Below, piece after piece: positions 22,553 to 33,689 of a stretch of DNA of 64,000 bases. Below the pieces are notes generated by a model, which saw nothing but the letters and a program-made list of their open reading frames with translations, was not told the origin of the DNA and ran no database searches. This DNA comes from Branchiostoma floridae (taxonomy: Eukaryota; Chordata; Leptocardii; Amphioxiformes; Branchiostomatidae): assembly GCF_000003815.2 (NCBI RefSeq), contig NC_049996.1, forward strand, positions 3,083,545 to 3,147,544, read 5' to 3'. How positions within the stretch are numbered: position 1 is the stretch's first letter; the number at the start of each line of letters is the position of its first letter. The position numbers and the translations under genes are program-made.

Positions 22553-24786
22553 CCGCGCCGGGTAAGCCACTCAGTTATCCATCGGACCTGACGTACATAG
22601 CCATCCAAGGAGACAGCCAACCGGATAGTGGTAGCTACCGATGTACAGTGTCACCCCAATCCTACCCGAAGGAGACGCTGCGTATGTGGATACGAACTTG
22701 ACTGTCATCGGTGAGCACCATACGCCTTATCTACTTTGTTTTCCAGTCATATGCATGCGTTTTGCGATTATTTCGTCTTTATCAACAGTAGAGTAAATTT
22801 TACAATTTTCCCTACTGCAGTTCAACCCGGGACGGCAACTACTACTAGTACTACCCAAAATGGTCTAATGACTACTGACGGAAGAGGTGAATTATGAACA
22901 TATTTGTTGACGAAATATTTTACCGGTATGTCTCGATCGTGGACTTCTATCTGCGCTCAAAATTCCATCGTCTATAACTCGATACAACCGATTAGGCATT
23001 TTTTTTTACATTTTTTCAAACTAGTTTCTTTTCTCAATCCTCGAAAAACAGGTAGTAGTTGTAGAAAATTGATAACATAAAAACTTCCAATGCATTTACT
23101 TTTTTCTAGGACTGACAACAACTACCATCGGCCAAGCTGTAACAAATCACTTACCAGGTACTGAATGATGTAAACATTATGATCGCTTTGAATATGATAT
23201 TGCCATGGATTTCATGTTTCATTTTACATTATTTCCAACTATAGTTTGTTTTCTCTCCCAATCCTCGAAAAAAGGCAGTAGTTGTAGAAAAGTAAAATTG
23301 ATAACGTAAAAATTACCAATGCATTTACTTTTTTCTAGGACTGACAACAACTACTATCGGCCAAGCTGTAACAAATCACTTACCAGGTACTGAATGATGT
23401 AAACATTATGATCGCTTTGAATATGATATTGCCATGGATTTCATGTTTCATTTTACATTATTTCCAACTATAGTTTGTTTTCTCTCCCAATCCTCGAAAA
23501 AAGGCAGTAGTTGTAGAAAAGTAAAATTGATAACATAAAAATTATCAATGCATTTACTTTTTTCTAGGACTGACAACAACTACTATCGGCCAAGCTGTAA
23601 CAAATCACGCACCAGGTACTGAACGATGTAAACATTATGATATTGCCTTTAATAATATTGCCTTGGATTTCATGTTTCATTTTTACATTATTTCCAACTA
23701 TATTTTGTTTTCTCTCCCAATCCTCAAAAAAAAAACGCAGTAGTTGTAGAAAAGTAAAATTGATAACATAAAAACTACCAATGCATTTACTTTTTTCTAG
23801 GACTGACAACAACTACTATCGGCCAAGCTGTAACAAATCACTTACCAGGTACTGTATGATGTACACATAATGATATTTCTTTGAATAGCAACTTGTTCTT
23901 AATTCACAACTAAGACATCATATCAGATGTGATAAAGCAATGTTAACTTAAATGTTATTGTGACTTTGTATGAATTTGTTATACTGTTGGCAATTTGCAA
24001 AAACGGTGAGTACTTTATGCAATATACAAAACACAAAACATATACCAGCATGTAGGCAAAGTCTGGATAATTTTGCCTGAGCTGATAGACCGAACGACCG
24101 TTTCACCGTACCAAGACCAAAATAGGACACTTATGGTTACTATGGCGCGCAAACGTAAAAAAAAATAAATAAAAATAAAAACTTTTAAAAGATGAGGAAT
24201 GTAGTATTTCTATAAATTCTGCTATTTTGTAGTTGTTTGTAGCATTTCTATAAATTTTGCTATTTTGTAGTTGTTATTTTTTTTATAAATTCTGATAGAT
24301 TGCAGTTGCTCGGGAGCTGGAACAGTAGCGGGTGCTGCAGTCGGCTGTCTTGTTGCCGGACTCCTGCTAGGGGTCGCTGCTACACTGCTGATTCAGCGTT
24401 CAAGGAAAGCTCCAACAGGTAATATTATCAAAAGTGCGTCATCACGTTTCTTGTATTTCTAGCTCTGCAAAAAGAAAATTTGCGCTATAAACTATGAACA
24501 TTATCTTTCAAGGCATCTGATTTAATTGGTACATCTTTCTTATTACTGGTTGCAAAGGATCCAATTGTTGATTAGCTGACACTAATTTTTTTACAACTTG
24601 CAAGATGATGCGTACCAGGAAGAGTATGTGGACGTCCGAACACCCAATAGGGCGGCTTCTCAACGCTCCGGAACTGGAAATGTAGACTACGAAGTTCCCA
24701 TGGAACCGCACGTCTCACTGCCGCCTCCTAGCGACCATTACCAGGAACTACAGCCAGCGGTCTACCAGAGTCTGCAAAAAAACTAA
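22553..24786 (+). CDS. Transmembrane immunoglobulin-domain receptor (5' end lost in gap)
   Basis: Exons: (gap)-22710, end of an Ig domain with the DSGSYRCTV motif; 22821-22886, TTT-rich linker; four 48-nt exons at 23110-23157, 23339-23386, 23568-23615 and 23801-23848, each adding the 16-residue unit LTTTTIGQAVTNHLPG (third copy HAPG); a membrane exon ending 24418 with a ~23-residue hydrophobic span followed by QRSRK; and 24605-24786, a cytoplasmic tail. All junctions are phase 1. The tail has five tyrosines in YVDV, YEVP, YQEL and YQSL contexts, candidate SH2-docking or internalisation motifs. The stalk is likely O-glycosylated (inference from Thr content). The Ig exon needs one base added near 22670 to reach its donor in frame. 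The membrane exon keeps phase only with the acceptor at 24315-24316, not the stronger one at 24304-24305. Poly(A) signal at 25214-25219. Signal peptide and other Ig domains are not visible. Confidence 0.7.
22992..23860 (+). repeat. Tandem array of ~229-bp units, each holding a 48-nt exon
   Basis: Four units with periods of 229, 229 and 233 bp. Each contains an intron part with a 'cgaaaaa.ggcagtagttgt' phrase, a TTTTTTCTAG acceptor, the exon, and the CAG|GTACTG donor. The units are nearly identical in intron as well as exon, which points to recent unequal exchange. Confidence 0.9.
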
Positions 24787-25219
24787 ATAACATTGTAGAA
24801 AGTACTCCTTTTACCAGGGCATGATTTCTCTTGGTCTGTGAATTGAACAGAAACAGATACGGTCGCACTACATGTAATTTGTACTTTTGGTTCTTCAATT
24901 TGCCATCGCTTTACAGAGATACTAGTACTATATACATGTAGGTTGTATGTAGTCGAGCCGTGCTGTTATTGGGCCATGGGATACGCCACAAAATTTTATC
25001 ATTTCGATATTTCTTATGCAACTAGATGAAACCTGTATTATTGATTATATGTACCCTTATGTTTACAACTGTCTGAAGAAGCGAGAGGTTGAACCTGTAC
25101 ATACTAGCATGCAGTGAGTAGACTCTGTAGATGTAGAAATACAACACTTTTCTTACATCAAATTGTGCCTTATCGCTATGACCTGTACTTAGCTTGTTTG
25201 TGCATAAATGTACAATAAA

Positions 25220-25480
25220 ATCCTTCCATTCATTCATTCATTCATTCATTCAACGTGCATTTTCAAGCATATCATTTATTTTGAAATAATAAAGAAGTAC
25301 AAAATAGAAATCAAAGAAGCATTGTCGTTTGTGTTTCATATATGTTTTAAATGCCTGAACATTAGACTTTTAATAGTAGCAAGTCTTTGTGAATCTTTGT
25401 ACATGTATTTTTGATTCAGTTATCAACTATTATCTTTGCCTTTTCAGCTTCGAAGCCGCGCACCCGGAATTTTTCCGGCG
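25220..25480. other. Short intergenic region with (ATTC)n
   Basis: An (ATTC)n microsatellite at 25227-25252 lies directly after the receptor poly(A) signal. Nothing else recognised before the promoter-like region. Confidence 0.5.
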
Positions 25481-25486
25481 GGAAAA

Positions 25487-25701
25487 TGACGTCACGGAAC
25501 AGGTGTCAGGCGAATCCCTTATCGGCACGTCAGCACTTGTGGTTGCCAATGGCAACATAAACAAGAACGACTGAACACGATGCAACACGATAAACGTAAC
25601 ATTTCCCCACGTGTAATTGAGTTATCCATAGAACGCATTCGATTGGTCACCAATGATTGACTGTTTCGCACCCCTGCACTGACGTCATGTTTTATGCAAA
25701 T
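25487..25701 (+). promoter_or_regulatory. Likely DNAJC22 promoter: two CREs, inverted CCAAT, octamer
   Basis: Full TGACGTCA palindromes at 25487-25494 and 25680-25687, ATTGGTCACCAAT (paired CCAAT boxes) at 25642-25654 and an ATGCAAAT octamer at 25694-25701, all within 375 bp of the DNAJC22 start codon. The region is also more CG-rich than its surroundings. Function is inferred from motif density and position only. Confidence 0.5.
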
Positions 25702-25858
25702 CAGTTTCGCATCCGCTACTACGCCTGCGCACCGCGAAATTTGCCGAGAGATTTTCACTTCCGGGTTGGTACTACAAGATCCCGCGTAGCACTTTCAGCG
25801 TGTTATACGTCTTAAACTCAGCTTCTTGCACAATCTTGAGACTTTAGAAGTATCCTAG

Positions 25859-28800
25859 ATGGCCAAGAGTATTGTCTTGACTTATATCTTGTGGCTCATA
25901 GGCGGATTTTTCGGGCTACACCATTTTTATTTGAGGAGGGATCGGCAAGCCTTTGTATGGTGGGCAACTTGCGGTGGTATCTTCGGTTTAGGTAAGACAA
26001 CAACATCCACCTGTTTACTTTAACAATAAGTTATTGTGTTCATAGCTGTTGTATCCCTTTTTCGTAAAGACTTTATGCTATACAGGTATGCTAGCTAGTT
26101 CTTTCCGCATATGGATATGGCACGGAATTCTATGTTTTCTATAAATATTTTATGACATAATTGTACACGAGTTGTCTACCTGTCTTCCATATGGGTCATA
26201 ACCATATTAAGTTTTGGCATTAAATCTTTAAGTTCAAAAATGACTGGTAAACAAGGCATTATAGTATTAAGAGTATTTGCTATATATTTACTAGTGCAAA
26301 GTTGTGAAGGTGGCAAGAAGTTTGTACATAATACTACATTGTAGTAATTTTTATTTTGCTGTAAAAATTATTGTTTATCTTATAGCATGGATCAGTACAC
26401 CTCATGAGAATATCTGACGTTAAATTCTTTGCTTTTCATTATTATAGAATTCAGTACAGGTCATAGAATGTGGCTACCATTTGGTAGGGCATTTGTAACA
26501 GGTAACGGGTAGGACATTTGTTGAAGGACCCACAGGTCCTGGGTTTGAATCCCCTGACATGCTATTGACAATGAGCCTTTGGGAAACTTTTTACCAAATT
26601 CCCCAGTAGGTGTAAATAAGTACCTGTAAAAAATTAAGTAGAAGTCCCATGTTTGAAGCCACACCTCAAGCACTTTAAAGATCCCACTACTTTATCGAAA
26701 TGAGTTAGGGGTCCTTTCCGGTATAATTGGATCAAATAAATCTGTCCGGATATGCAGCTTGTACTATTCAGTACAAACCTGGTGTGTCACGCCATGAGGC
26801 GGTTTACCAAGTACACAATACAGACAAACAAAAACAACAATACAAACTGTCTAGTACTGTCAAGTTGCACACTACTGGTCACATCTTAGGTATCACACTA
26901 CTGTTCCACCGAGGGTCTCATATTACAGTTTTACAACACCAGTGTTCCAGGTTGGTTTCGTGACTTATGGAGAATTCCCGATTATGTGAACGGCTACGGA
27001 GACAAAATTCAAGGACTCACACTACAGTTCCACCCAGGGTCTCATATTGCAGTTTTACAACACCTTTACTGCTTTGTGTTCCAGGTTGGTTTCGTGACTT
27101 ATGGAGGATTCCCGATTACGTAGGCTATGCGAACGGCTACGGAGACAAATTCCAAGTGGTGGAAAACAGAAGACGAAACAACCTGAAACCGATCTTCAAT
27201 GTCGTACGGTTTGGAGGTTTGTCCTTCGATCTTTCTACACTACTTACTATAATGTAGATAAACATTTGTACATTTTCACAGTGTGATTTGTGTGTTTTTC
27301 ATAAAACTCGTACAAATTTTATAAAATTGACCTGCAAATGCTTTAATAAGCACCCCTGCAAAAGGTCTGCCATCAGTGATTTAAAAAAAAAAACAATTTT
27401 AGAAAACTGTCCTTGCTAGACATTCTGGTTTATTACATGCTTGAAAAAAGCATGTACTGTTTCTGGTAGGGATCTTTGTGATTCCGGACCGATATCTCTA
27501 GAACCTCTGGATGGATTGCGATTTCCTTTGCTATGGGGATAGAGTGTGTGACCTATTGTGCTATTAAGTAGATTAGAAGTTTGCTGTTGTTTTGTGGTTC
27601 GTTTTTTTTTTAATATTTACACCCCTTTTCCTGATATGGAGTGATCTGGCCTCATTCCCTCTGTCTCAACCTCCTTGGGGACAGCTAGCAGCTGTAACAT
27701 GTGTTTTGAGTTTTCAGTAGCATGGGAGTGTGTGGAAGGGTCGTTTCCAGTGCTATATCTCCAGAACAGAACGTGTGATTGTGATGATATTTACCTCCAT
27801 GAAAAATGGAGGTATAGTTTTTGGTGTGTCTGTGTGTGTGTCTGTTTGTGTTTCCACATATTTGTGGTCAGCATAACTTTAGAACCTGTTGATGGATTGT
27901 AATGATATTTGGTATTTGGGTAGGTGTTTGGAAGACGAAGGTCAAAGTCAATTTTGGATCCCCTGGTGTGTGACCTTGGTACTGCAACAGAACTTGGATT
28001 TTTGTATCTTTTGACATGGATATGCTATGGTCTTGATTTTTGGTGGCACATAGCTTGTGGTGTAAGTGTAACAGTGGTGTTCAAGGACTGCTAAACCGAA
28101 GACGCCTAACGGCTTAAGCCTTTCGGCCGAACGGTTTGCACGTTCGATTTGTGATCCGGCTGCCCGGGTTCGGCGCGGGTTCGAATCCCGGGAGCCGGGG
28201 TGTTGTTTCTTTCTGTTCTTACTCGCCCCTGCCAATTTCTACACTGGTTCCCACGCCGGCCCTGTGATTAACAGGCTAGTATGTGCCACACAGGGATGTC
28301 GATCTCGGAGATTCGAGGACGAATCTTGAAAAGAAAAGGGGGAGTAGTGTAACAGTGGTGTTCAAGGACTGCTAAACCGAAGACGCCTAACGGCTTAAGC
28401 CCTTTGGCCGAACGGTTTGCACGTTCGATTTGTGATCCGGCTGCCCGGGTTCGGCGCGGGTTCGAATCCCGGGAGTCGGGGTGTTGTTTCTTTCTGTTCT
28501 TACTCGCCCCTCGGGTTGTTTCATAAGGAAGAAGTGTTGTATGTTTGGGCCCTCTAGCAGCTTGCTCTAGAACTGCTGGGGCATTCTGGTCAAAATCTTC
28601 CAAGGAGCAAAAAAGAGCAACTGTGACCATCGCTGTCACCTCTGTATGGTGTGAACCATTATATACACATTGAGATACAATGTATGTGCCAGGTGCAGGT
28701 GTAGCAATAGGAAATAAAAATGAAATGGTGAGGACACCAGAAAGGTACATAGTTTTGGATCTCACTGTTTACCATAGGTAGATATATAACTTAAGAACAA

Positions 28801-31800
28801 TGATGGAATAATTTTGCCAAACGTCAAACCATATCAACCCCCACAACACACCATACGTACCATCACAAAACAAAATATTTCAAGCAGGTTTGAGTTTTCA
28901 GACTCTTTTTAGTAACTGGTTACATTGCAAAATACTACTAGACCTACTGTAATCCACTTTGTCTTCTCGGTACCAAACTTTCACGGTCTGAGAAAATTTG
29001 ACTTATTCTCGGAACTTAATGTTCACTGTCGCGGCAAGTGCACATAATACAGGCTGTGAATTATTTGTTATCGGTAATGATAAGTTCACGTTACAGTCGT
29101 CACTGTGAAAACAGTGAACATAACAGTACATTGAAAAAATCAGGAATTACAGTATTATTATTTCAATAATAATTACTTCTGTCAATATCGAAAGTGTGTT
29201 AATATTGCTAGTACTTAAAAGTGGGTTGATATTACTTCAAATTTGGTAAATATTAGTACTTCATGTTACTTAAAAGTCAGTTAGTATTGCTTAATATCAC
29301 GTAACAGTGGGTTGCTTTGGAAGAGTGTTGGAATTTTTATATTTTGCACTGTCTCACTGTAGCCGACATAACCAATAGGAGAGAGACAGGTCAGATGACT
29401 TAGAGATTACTCCTTATATTTCCAGGGTTCTCGTCAGAATTTTTTAGTATAGTGGAGGAGCTGGCAAAAATAACCCGAACCAATTGCAACATGCTGCGCT
29501 TTCATGAAAATGGGTTTATTTTGCAATGACAGAGGGTGTCAAATACTACAAGTATATTATTATTAGTGATCCCTTTGTTGTGAAGTGGCAAAACAACTAT
29601 TATTTTGATCATAACCCATTCACAAGTTTTTGCAGGCAATGCTGACTGGAAAAGTGATGCCATTTGGCACAGAAATCTGTGAATTTTCATTAATTTTAGC
29701 AAAGCTAGCCAAGAAAATAGGAAAGAAACACACTAAATTTTAGAAGTAGTATAGTGGAGCTGGGCAAGGAGTATAGTGGAGGGCCTCCGTTATTCCCTCC
29801 TCTGGGGAGGACACTGATTTCACACACGTAATACTTCTCATTGTAGCACTGATCATCATTCCACTTGTAACCTCTTGACCACTCAGCACATTCCTCGGTA
29901 GAGCTTCCATCATCCGGTTGCCCGGGCAACCAGTTGGACCAACCGGTGAGCTCGGTACCGTCCTCCCACATCCAAGTCCCCTCTTGTTCTTGGTCAGTCA
30001 GTCCAAACCAGACTCTTGAGCCAGGAAACCTGGTCTTCAGCTGATTGACCAGTAAGGTGTTTGTTGCCTCGTCCTTGACCAGAGCCAGGTGACCGCCTGT
30101 GGTTTGACAGGTGGTCTTGGCATCGTTGTACGTCTTTGTGTCGTTAGAGAAGTAGAAGTACCTCTCTTGCACCTGTTGGATTGAAAATTAAAGAATCATC
30201 AATTTTGACTCAACAAAACTATGGTAGCTGAAAATGCACTGCTTAGCAACCTTTGGGCAATAGCCCAGGCTGCTGTAGTGATTGTACAAGGTGTGTGGCC
30301 CAAGGGCTATTAAAATAGAGATGGGTGCTCAGTCTTATTATAGATTGACCTGCTGGGCCCTGTTTGTCTTGAGAGTGTTGACTTCTTTCTGCAAAGTTGT
30401 TTTTATGAACCAAATATTGTAACGCTGATTCACCTTTATCTGTTGGGTAACCTATATCTGTTGCTTTTGAAAACTAAAAACAGGGTTATTGGGGGATATT
30501 ACATCAACGGATGTTGGGTTCAAATTGCAATATTTTCAGTATGTTGCAGTTTAAAACTACCACCTATTCCCTAGATGTACCTAAATACCCTGCTTTGAAT
30601 AACAATGGATAAAGGTTATCCCGTGGATAAAGGTGAACTAGTTTTAAATAGAAACTTTTTAGTATGGTAGTGTAGTGAGGTGAGGTGGTGAGGTGAGTCG
30701 TACATCCTAAATGTCATAGCCTGATTGAAAATCATAAACAATTGTGCAAGCTAATGTTATCATGCCATAACGAAGCAGACTTGCCTGGCTGGCCACTGTC
30801 TGGTTAGTTGGTTCCTGCTTGTCCCCATAGTTGTTGACATGAACGACAGGGTTGCACACACATTTCTCTTCAGAACTCCTACCCAGACACTGCCAAGTTG
30901 GCTGCCCTGAAACCAAGTGCACGGACACCAGGACAGCAATAACTACAATCACACCCATGTCGTAAAAAAATTACTTTGTTCGACAAGGATTACAACCAAG
31001 CTCAATAGCAGTAAGGTCTTAGAAGTAAATGCCCTTAACATTACAAGGAAGTGACACCTGATATTCCGAAATGTTGTTGACACCGACGGTAAAGAATAGA
31101 GGGTGACTCATGTGCACTTGTGCCTAGTCAACCATCCACATGGTCTGTAGCCAAACCTGGCGCAGGCAAACTGACTTGCAGTCAAACATTGAAAACTACA
31201 TTTACATAGTTAAGACCCTCAGTCTACTTTTTATATCATGTACTCGTTACTTACCCAACCTGCAACCACTTTCTTTACAGTCCCCATGGGGCATTCACAT
31301 CCTAACTGAACAACCAAAATTGATTGACAGTGGCACACAAGCAATTTGTTTTACATCCAAGCATTGCCAGCCCAGCCCCCCCCCCCCCTTAATTTCATGT
31401 AAAGCATTCCAAGGATCCTTACATTTAGGTCCTTTAACTTTTAAGAGAACAACATAAACAATAGGTGACCTCATGGCAAAATAAATTTTGTCAAACATAT
31501 GATTAATAAATACGTTCTCTATCAAGACAATCTGATTTTTTATGCCTTTGTATTTTTCAGGTGAGATGGCACTGGGGATGTATTTCGGCTTCCTCGCCAT
31601 GTGTGCCATTCCTGAGGAAGTTTACCAAGAGGGTTCTGCTGCACAAAAAGCCGTTTGCTACGGTATCGTAACCATGGCTACCACCGTCGGCGTCTACGTC
31701 GTGAGCAACATCGGAGAGGAGACCACCGAGCTTGGCGACATTCTCACGTACGCGAGCGTTCCCGCCATTTTTATGTTCACCAAAGCGCCTGAGAATGCGC

Positions 31801-33582
31801 CCACGTGGATTGCAGTCGGCGCTGCTATTGGCTGCATGTACAGAAACAAGTACAAGCCACGGTCGCAACCGAAGTCGGGGCTTTGCCGCCGTCTGACGAC
31901 GCTAACGCTCGCAGGTATGCTCATTTTCGCAGTCTGGGGGTCGTTCCTGTACCACAACGCGTCGGTGACAACGAAAGATGGCGAAACGATCAAGCTACGG
32001 GATTCCATCGACAACTTCTTCACGTCGCCGGCCTGGTTGCAGTTTAAGAAGAATCTGTGGGAATTGTACGACTACGGACAGACCCATGGTTGGGACAAGG
32101 TGTGGCAGCAGTTTGTGGAGTCTTTAGACCCGACAGGAGAAGCGAATGCACTACAGGTAAGCACGAACATGCAAATTACTGCAAAATGTTCATAAATTAA
32201 CATATCATTAACATCTGTGGGAACTGTATGACTTGGGACTGACCCATGGTTGGGACAAGGTGTGGCAGCAGTTTGTGGAGTCTTTAGACCTGACAGGAGA
32301 AGCCAATGCACTCCAGGTAAGCACAAATATGCAGATTTCTGCAAAATATTCATTCATTGAAATAAGACATGCATGTGAATGATAGTTCAATGCAATGAAT
32401 GCAAGTTAAATGGTTGAATGTTGGTTCCTTTCACAAACAGTACCTCAATTTCAATAATTGTCCTTTTTCTGAGTCATCACGTACCACTTTTCTTGGCAAT
32501 TTCAAAGTTCCTCGCAAAACTCAGTCATACAGTAGACACATACTGGGACAATTTCTATTGTGATTCCAATATATGACTGAAGGATACACATGTGAAACCC
32601 AACGGAAAACATAGCTAATATCCATGACCAATTGCTCCACCCACAGAAACATAAGGACCTGTCAGCCTGCTGTCTGCTATGCTCTCCTCCTAGGAGTGAT
32701 TGATTACCATGAAACTCATGAGAAACACACTGAAATCACAGTCTCTAATTGACGATAAGGAAACCTTTCGAATATCCATCCTCTAAGGCACACATAAGGA
32801 ATTCTCTGTAAAAAGGAAAAATACACTCTCTGAAAAAAGGGAAAATACACACAGGAGATATTTCCTCTTCTGCTGGGTGTGTTTCTTCAGTGTTTCCCAG
32901 TTTTGACTATTGAACTGAGCTTTACAAGTTGTTAAGTTCTTTTGCTTCAACTTGTTTCAGGTACTGGGAGTAGACAAGAATGCGAGTCAGGAGGAGATCA
33001 CCAAACGTTACCGTAAGCTAGCTCGGGAATGGCATCCCGACAGACACAAGGAAAACAAGGAGGAGGCACAGGAGAAATTCATGGAGATACAGAAAGCTTA
33101 TGAGGTAACTTTTATTATTAGTTTTACACTAAATCATTTTGAGTGTGTGTACACTGTAGACAAAGGAAAACCACTAGCCTTGGTACCATCCAAATAGTAG
33201 TTAACTCCAACGTTTATTATATACTATATACAGTCACTTCTTGCTCTGACTTTCTCATACACTATATACAGTCGCTTCTATGCTATTCCGTCTTAACATC
33301 TCTTATGTTTGGAATCGTCCCTATTTTGGACAAGGGTGCTGATTGGCCTCAACACATTAGCAAATTAAGGGTTCAAGCACTTGTTCGAACAGGCACTCCA
33401 ACACCCGAAACGCCCTCCATCTGCTTGGTGTTGGAATGATTTGTTTGTTTGAGCCAGGAATAAACATTAACGTTCTTGTTTGTTTGTTTATTGAACAGAC
33501 GCTGTCAACAATCAAGAAGAAGCGAGAGAGGAAGAGTTCTCAAAAACGTTCGAATGCTGATGACTTTGACCACAGGTTCTAA
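25859..33582 (+). CDS. DNAJC22: DnaJ homolog subfamily C member 22 (wurst orthologue)
   Basis: Exons: 25859-25991, 27085-27216, 31561-32156, 32961-33104, 33499-33582, with clean GT/AG sites and matching phases, giving 362 residues (human DNAJC22 is about 340). The N-terminus has the TM2-type start ([20 protein letters not shown]) with its short helix pair, followed by [13 protein letters not shown]. The long third exon encodes several membrane helices. The fourth exon is a J domain with [13 protein letters not shown], so the HPD motif that stimulates Hsp70 ATPase is intact. The last exon is a lysine/arginine-rich tail. Family knowledge: multi-pass membrane J protein; the fly orthologue wurst acts in clathrin-mediated endocytosis. 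Intron 2 hosts an antisense lectin gene, and two exons have partial tandem copies (26880-27140 and 32051-32362). Confidence 0.92.
26461..26735 (+). repeat. tRNA-derived SINE in DNAJC22 intron 1
   Basis: Contains a B-box-like GGGTTTGAATCCC (26539-26551), and a body ending in 'gggtcctttccggtataattggatcaaat' relatives shared with 59340-59375 and, inverted, 5600-5625. Confidence 0.6.
26880..27140 (+). repeat. Tandem duplication covering the start of DNAJC22 exon 2
   Basis: The block from about 26880 to 27000 (including a TTCCAG acceptor and the first ~60 bases of exon 2) recurs at about 27002-27140. The upstream copy lacks codons for GYA and has no clear donor, so it looks like a non-functional pseudo-exon. 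Confidence 0.75.
27790..28025 (+). repeat. Hairpin-plus-(GT)n repeat tail
   Basis: The sequence TACCTCCATGAAAAATGGAGGTA (27793-27815) forms a hairpin, followed by a GT-rich tract and 'tgtggtcagcat', the same module as at 12200-12393. Confidence 0.55.
28066..28510 (+). repeat. Two near-identical ~155-bp tRNA-like SINE units
   Basis: Copies at about 28066-28225 and 28351-28510 begin 'gtaacagtggtgttcaagga' and contain the B-box-like GGTTCGAATCC. Each also forms a 17-bp hairpin (first copy: CCGGCTGCCCGGGTTCG near 28156 pairing with its near complement ending 28197). They differ at only a few bases. Linker between copies is about 125 bp. Not complete tRNA genes. Confidence 0.6.
29705..30958 (-). 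CDS. C-type lectin domain protein, probably GPI-anchored
   Basis: Two minus-strand exons: 30785-30958 (ATG at 30958) and 29705-30172, joined in phase 0, giving 213 residues. Residues 1-18 are a signal peptide; a short Cys-containing segment follows. Exon 2 is a full C-type lectin domain with [16 protein letters not shown], the QPD triplet and WNDDQC. QPD plus WND is the calcium-site pattern usually linked to galactose-type binding (family knowledge). After the domain comes GGNNGG and a C-terminal run ([15 protein letters not shown]) with no cytoplasmic residues, the pattern of a GPI attachment signal. The intron donor reads CAG|GCAAGT, a GC-AG intron; no GT donor keeps the frame. The gene is nested antisense in DNAJC22 intron 2. 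A minus-strand AATAAA at 29515-29520 is the likely poly(A) signal. Confidence 0.82.
30428..30641. repeat. MITE, CACCTTTATC...GATAAAGGTG family, in the lectin intron
   Basis: Ends 'ttcacctttatctgttgggt' and the inverted 'atcccgtggataaaggtgaa'. A second member is at 44554-44788. Non-coding. Confidence 0.7.
32051..32362 (+). repeat. Tandem duplication of the end of DNAJC22 exon 3 and its donor
   Basis: About 155 bp (32051-32205), covering the last ~105 bases of exon 3, the CAG|GTAAGCAC donor and ~50 intron bases, is repeated at 32211-32362. The second copy has a donor but no acceptor in front of it, so it cannot be a free-standing exon. Confidence 0.85.
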
Positions 33583-33689
33583 TGCCTTAGGGAAGGACCC
33601 TTACATTTACGTGGTTAATGTTTTCTTCTCCCTAACTCTCTCATTTCATGATATTCATTATGCTAACACTACTACATAAAAAATCATGG

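Noticed and set aside
24735..24786. Classic ITAM in the Ig receptor tail
   Set aside because: The two YxxL motifs are four residues apart instead of six to eight.
28141..28200. Functional tRNA gene
   Set aside because: A T-arm-like stretch is present but no acceptor stem or anticodon arm can be drawn.
28268..28765. 165-codon minus-strand frame
   Set aside because: It runs across the SINE copy; the neighbouring SINE copy gives the same [14 protein letters not shown] peptide, so it is repeat-encoded noise.
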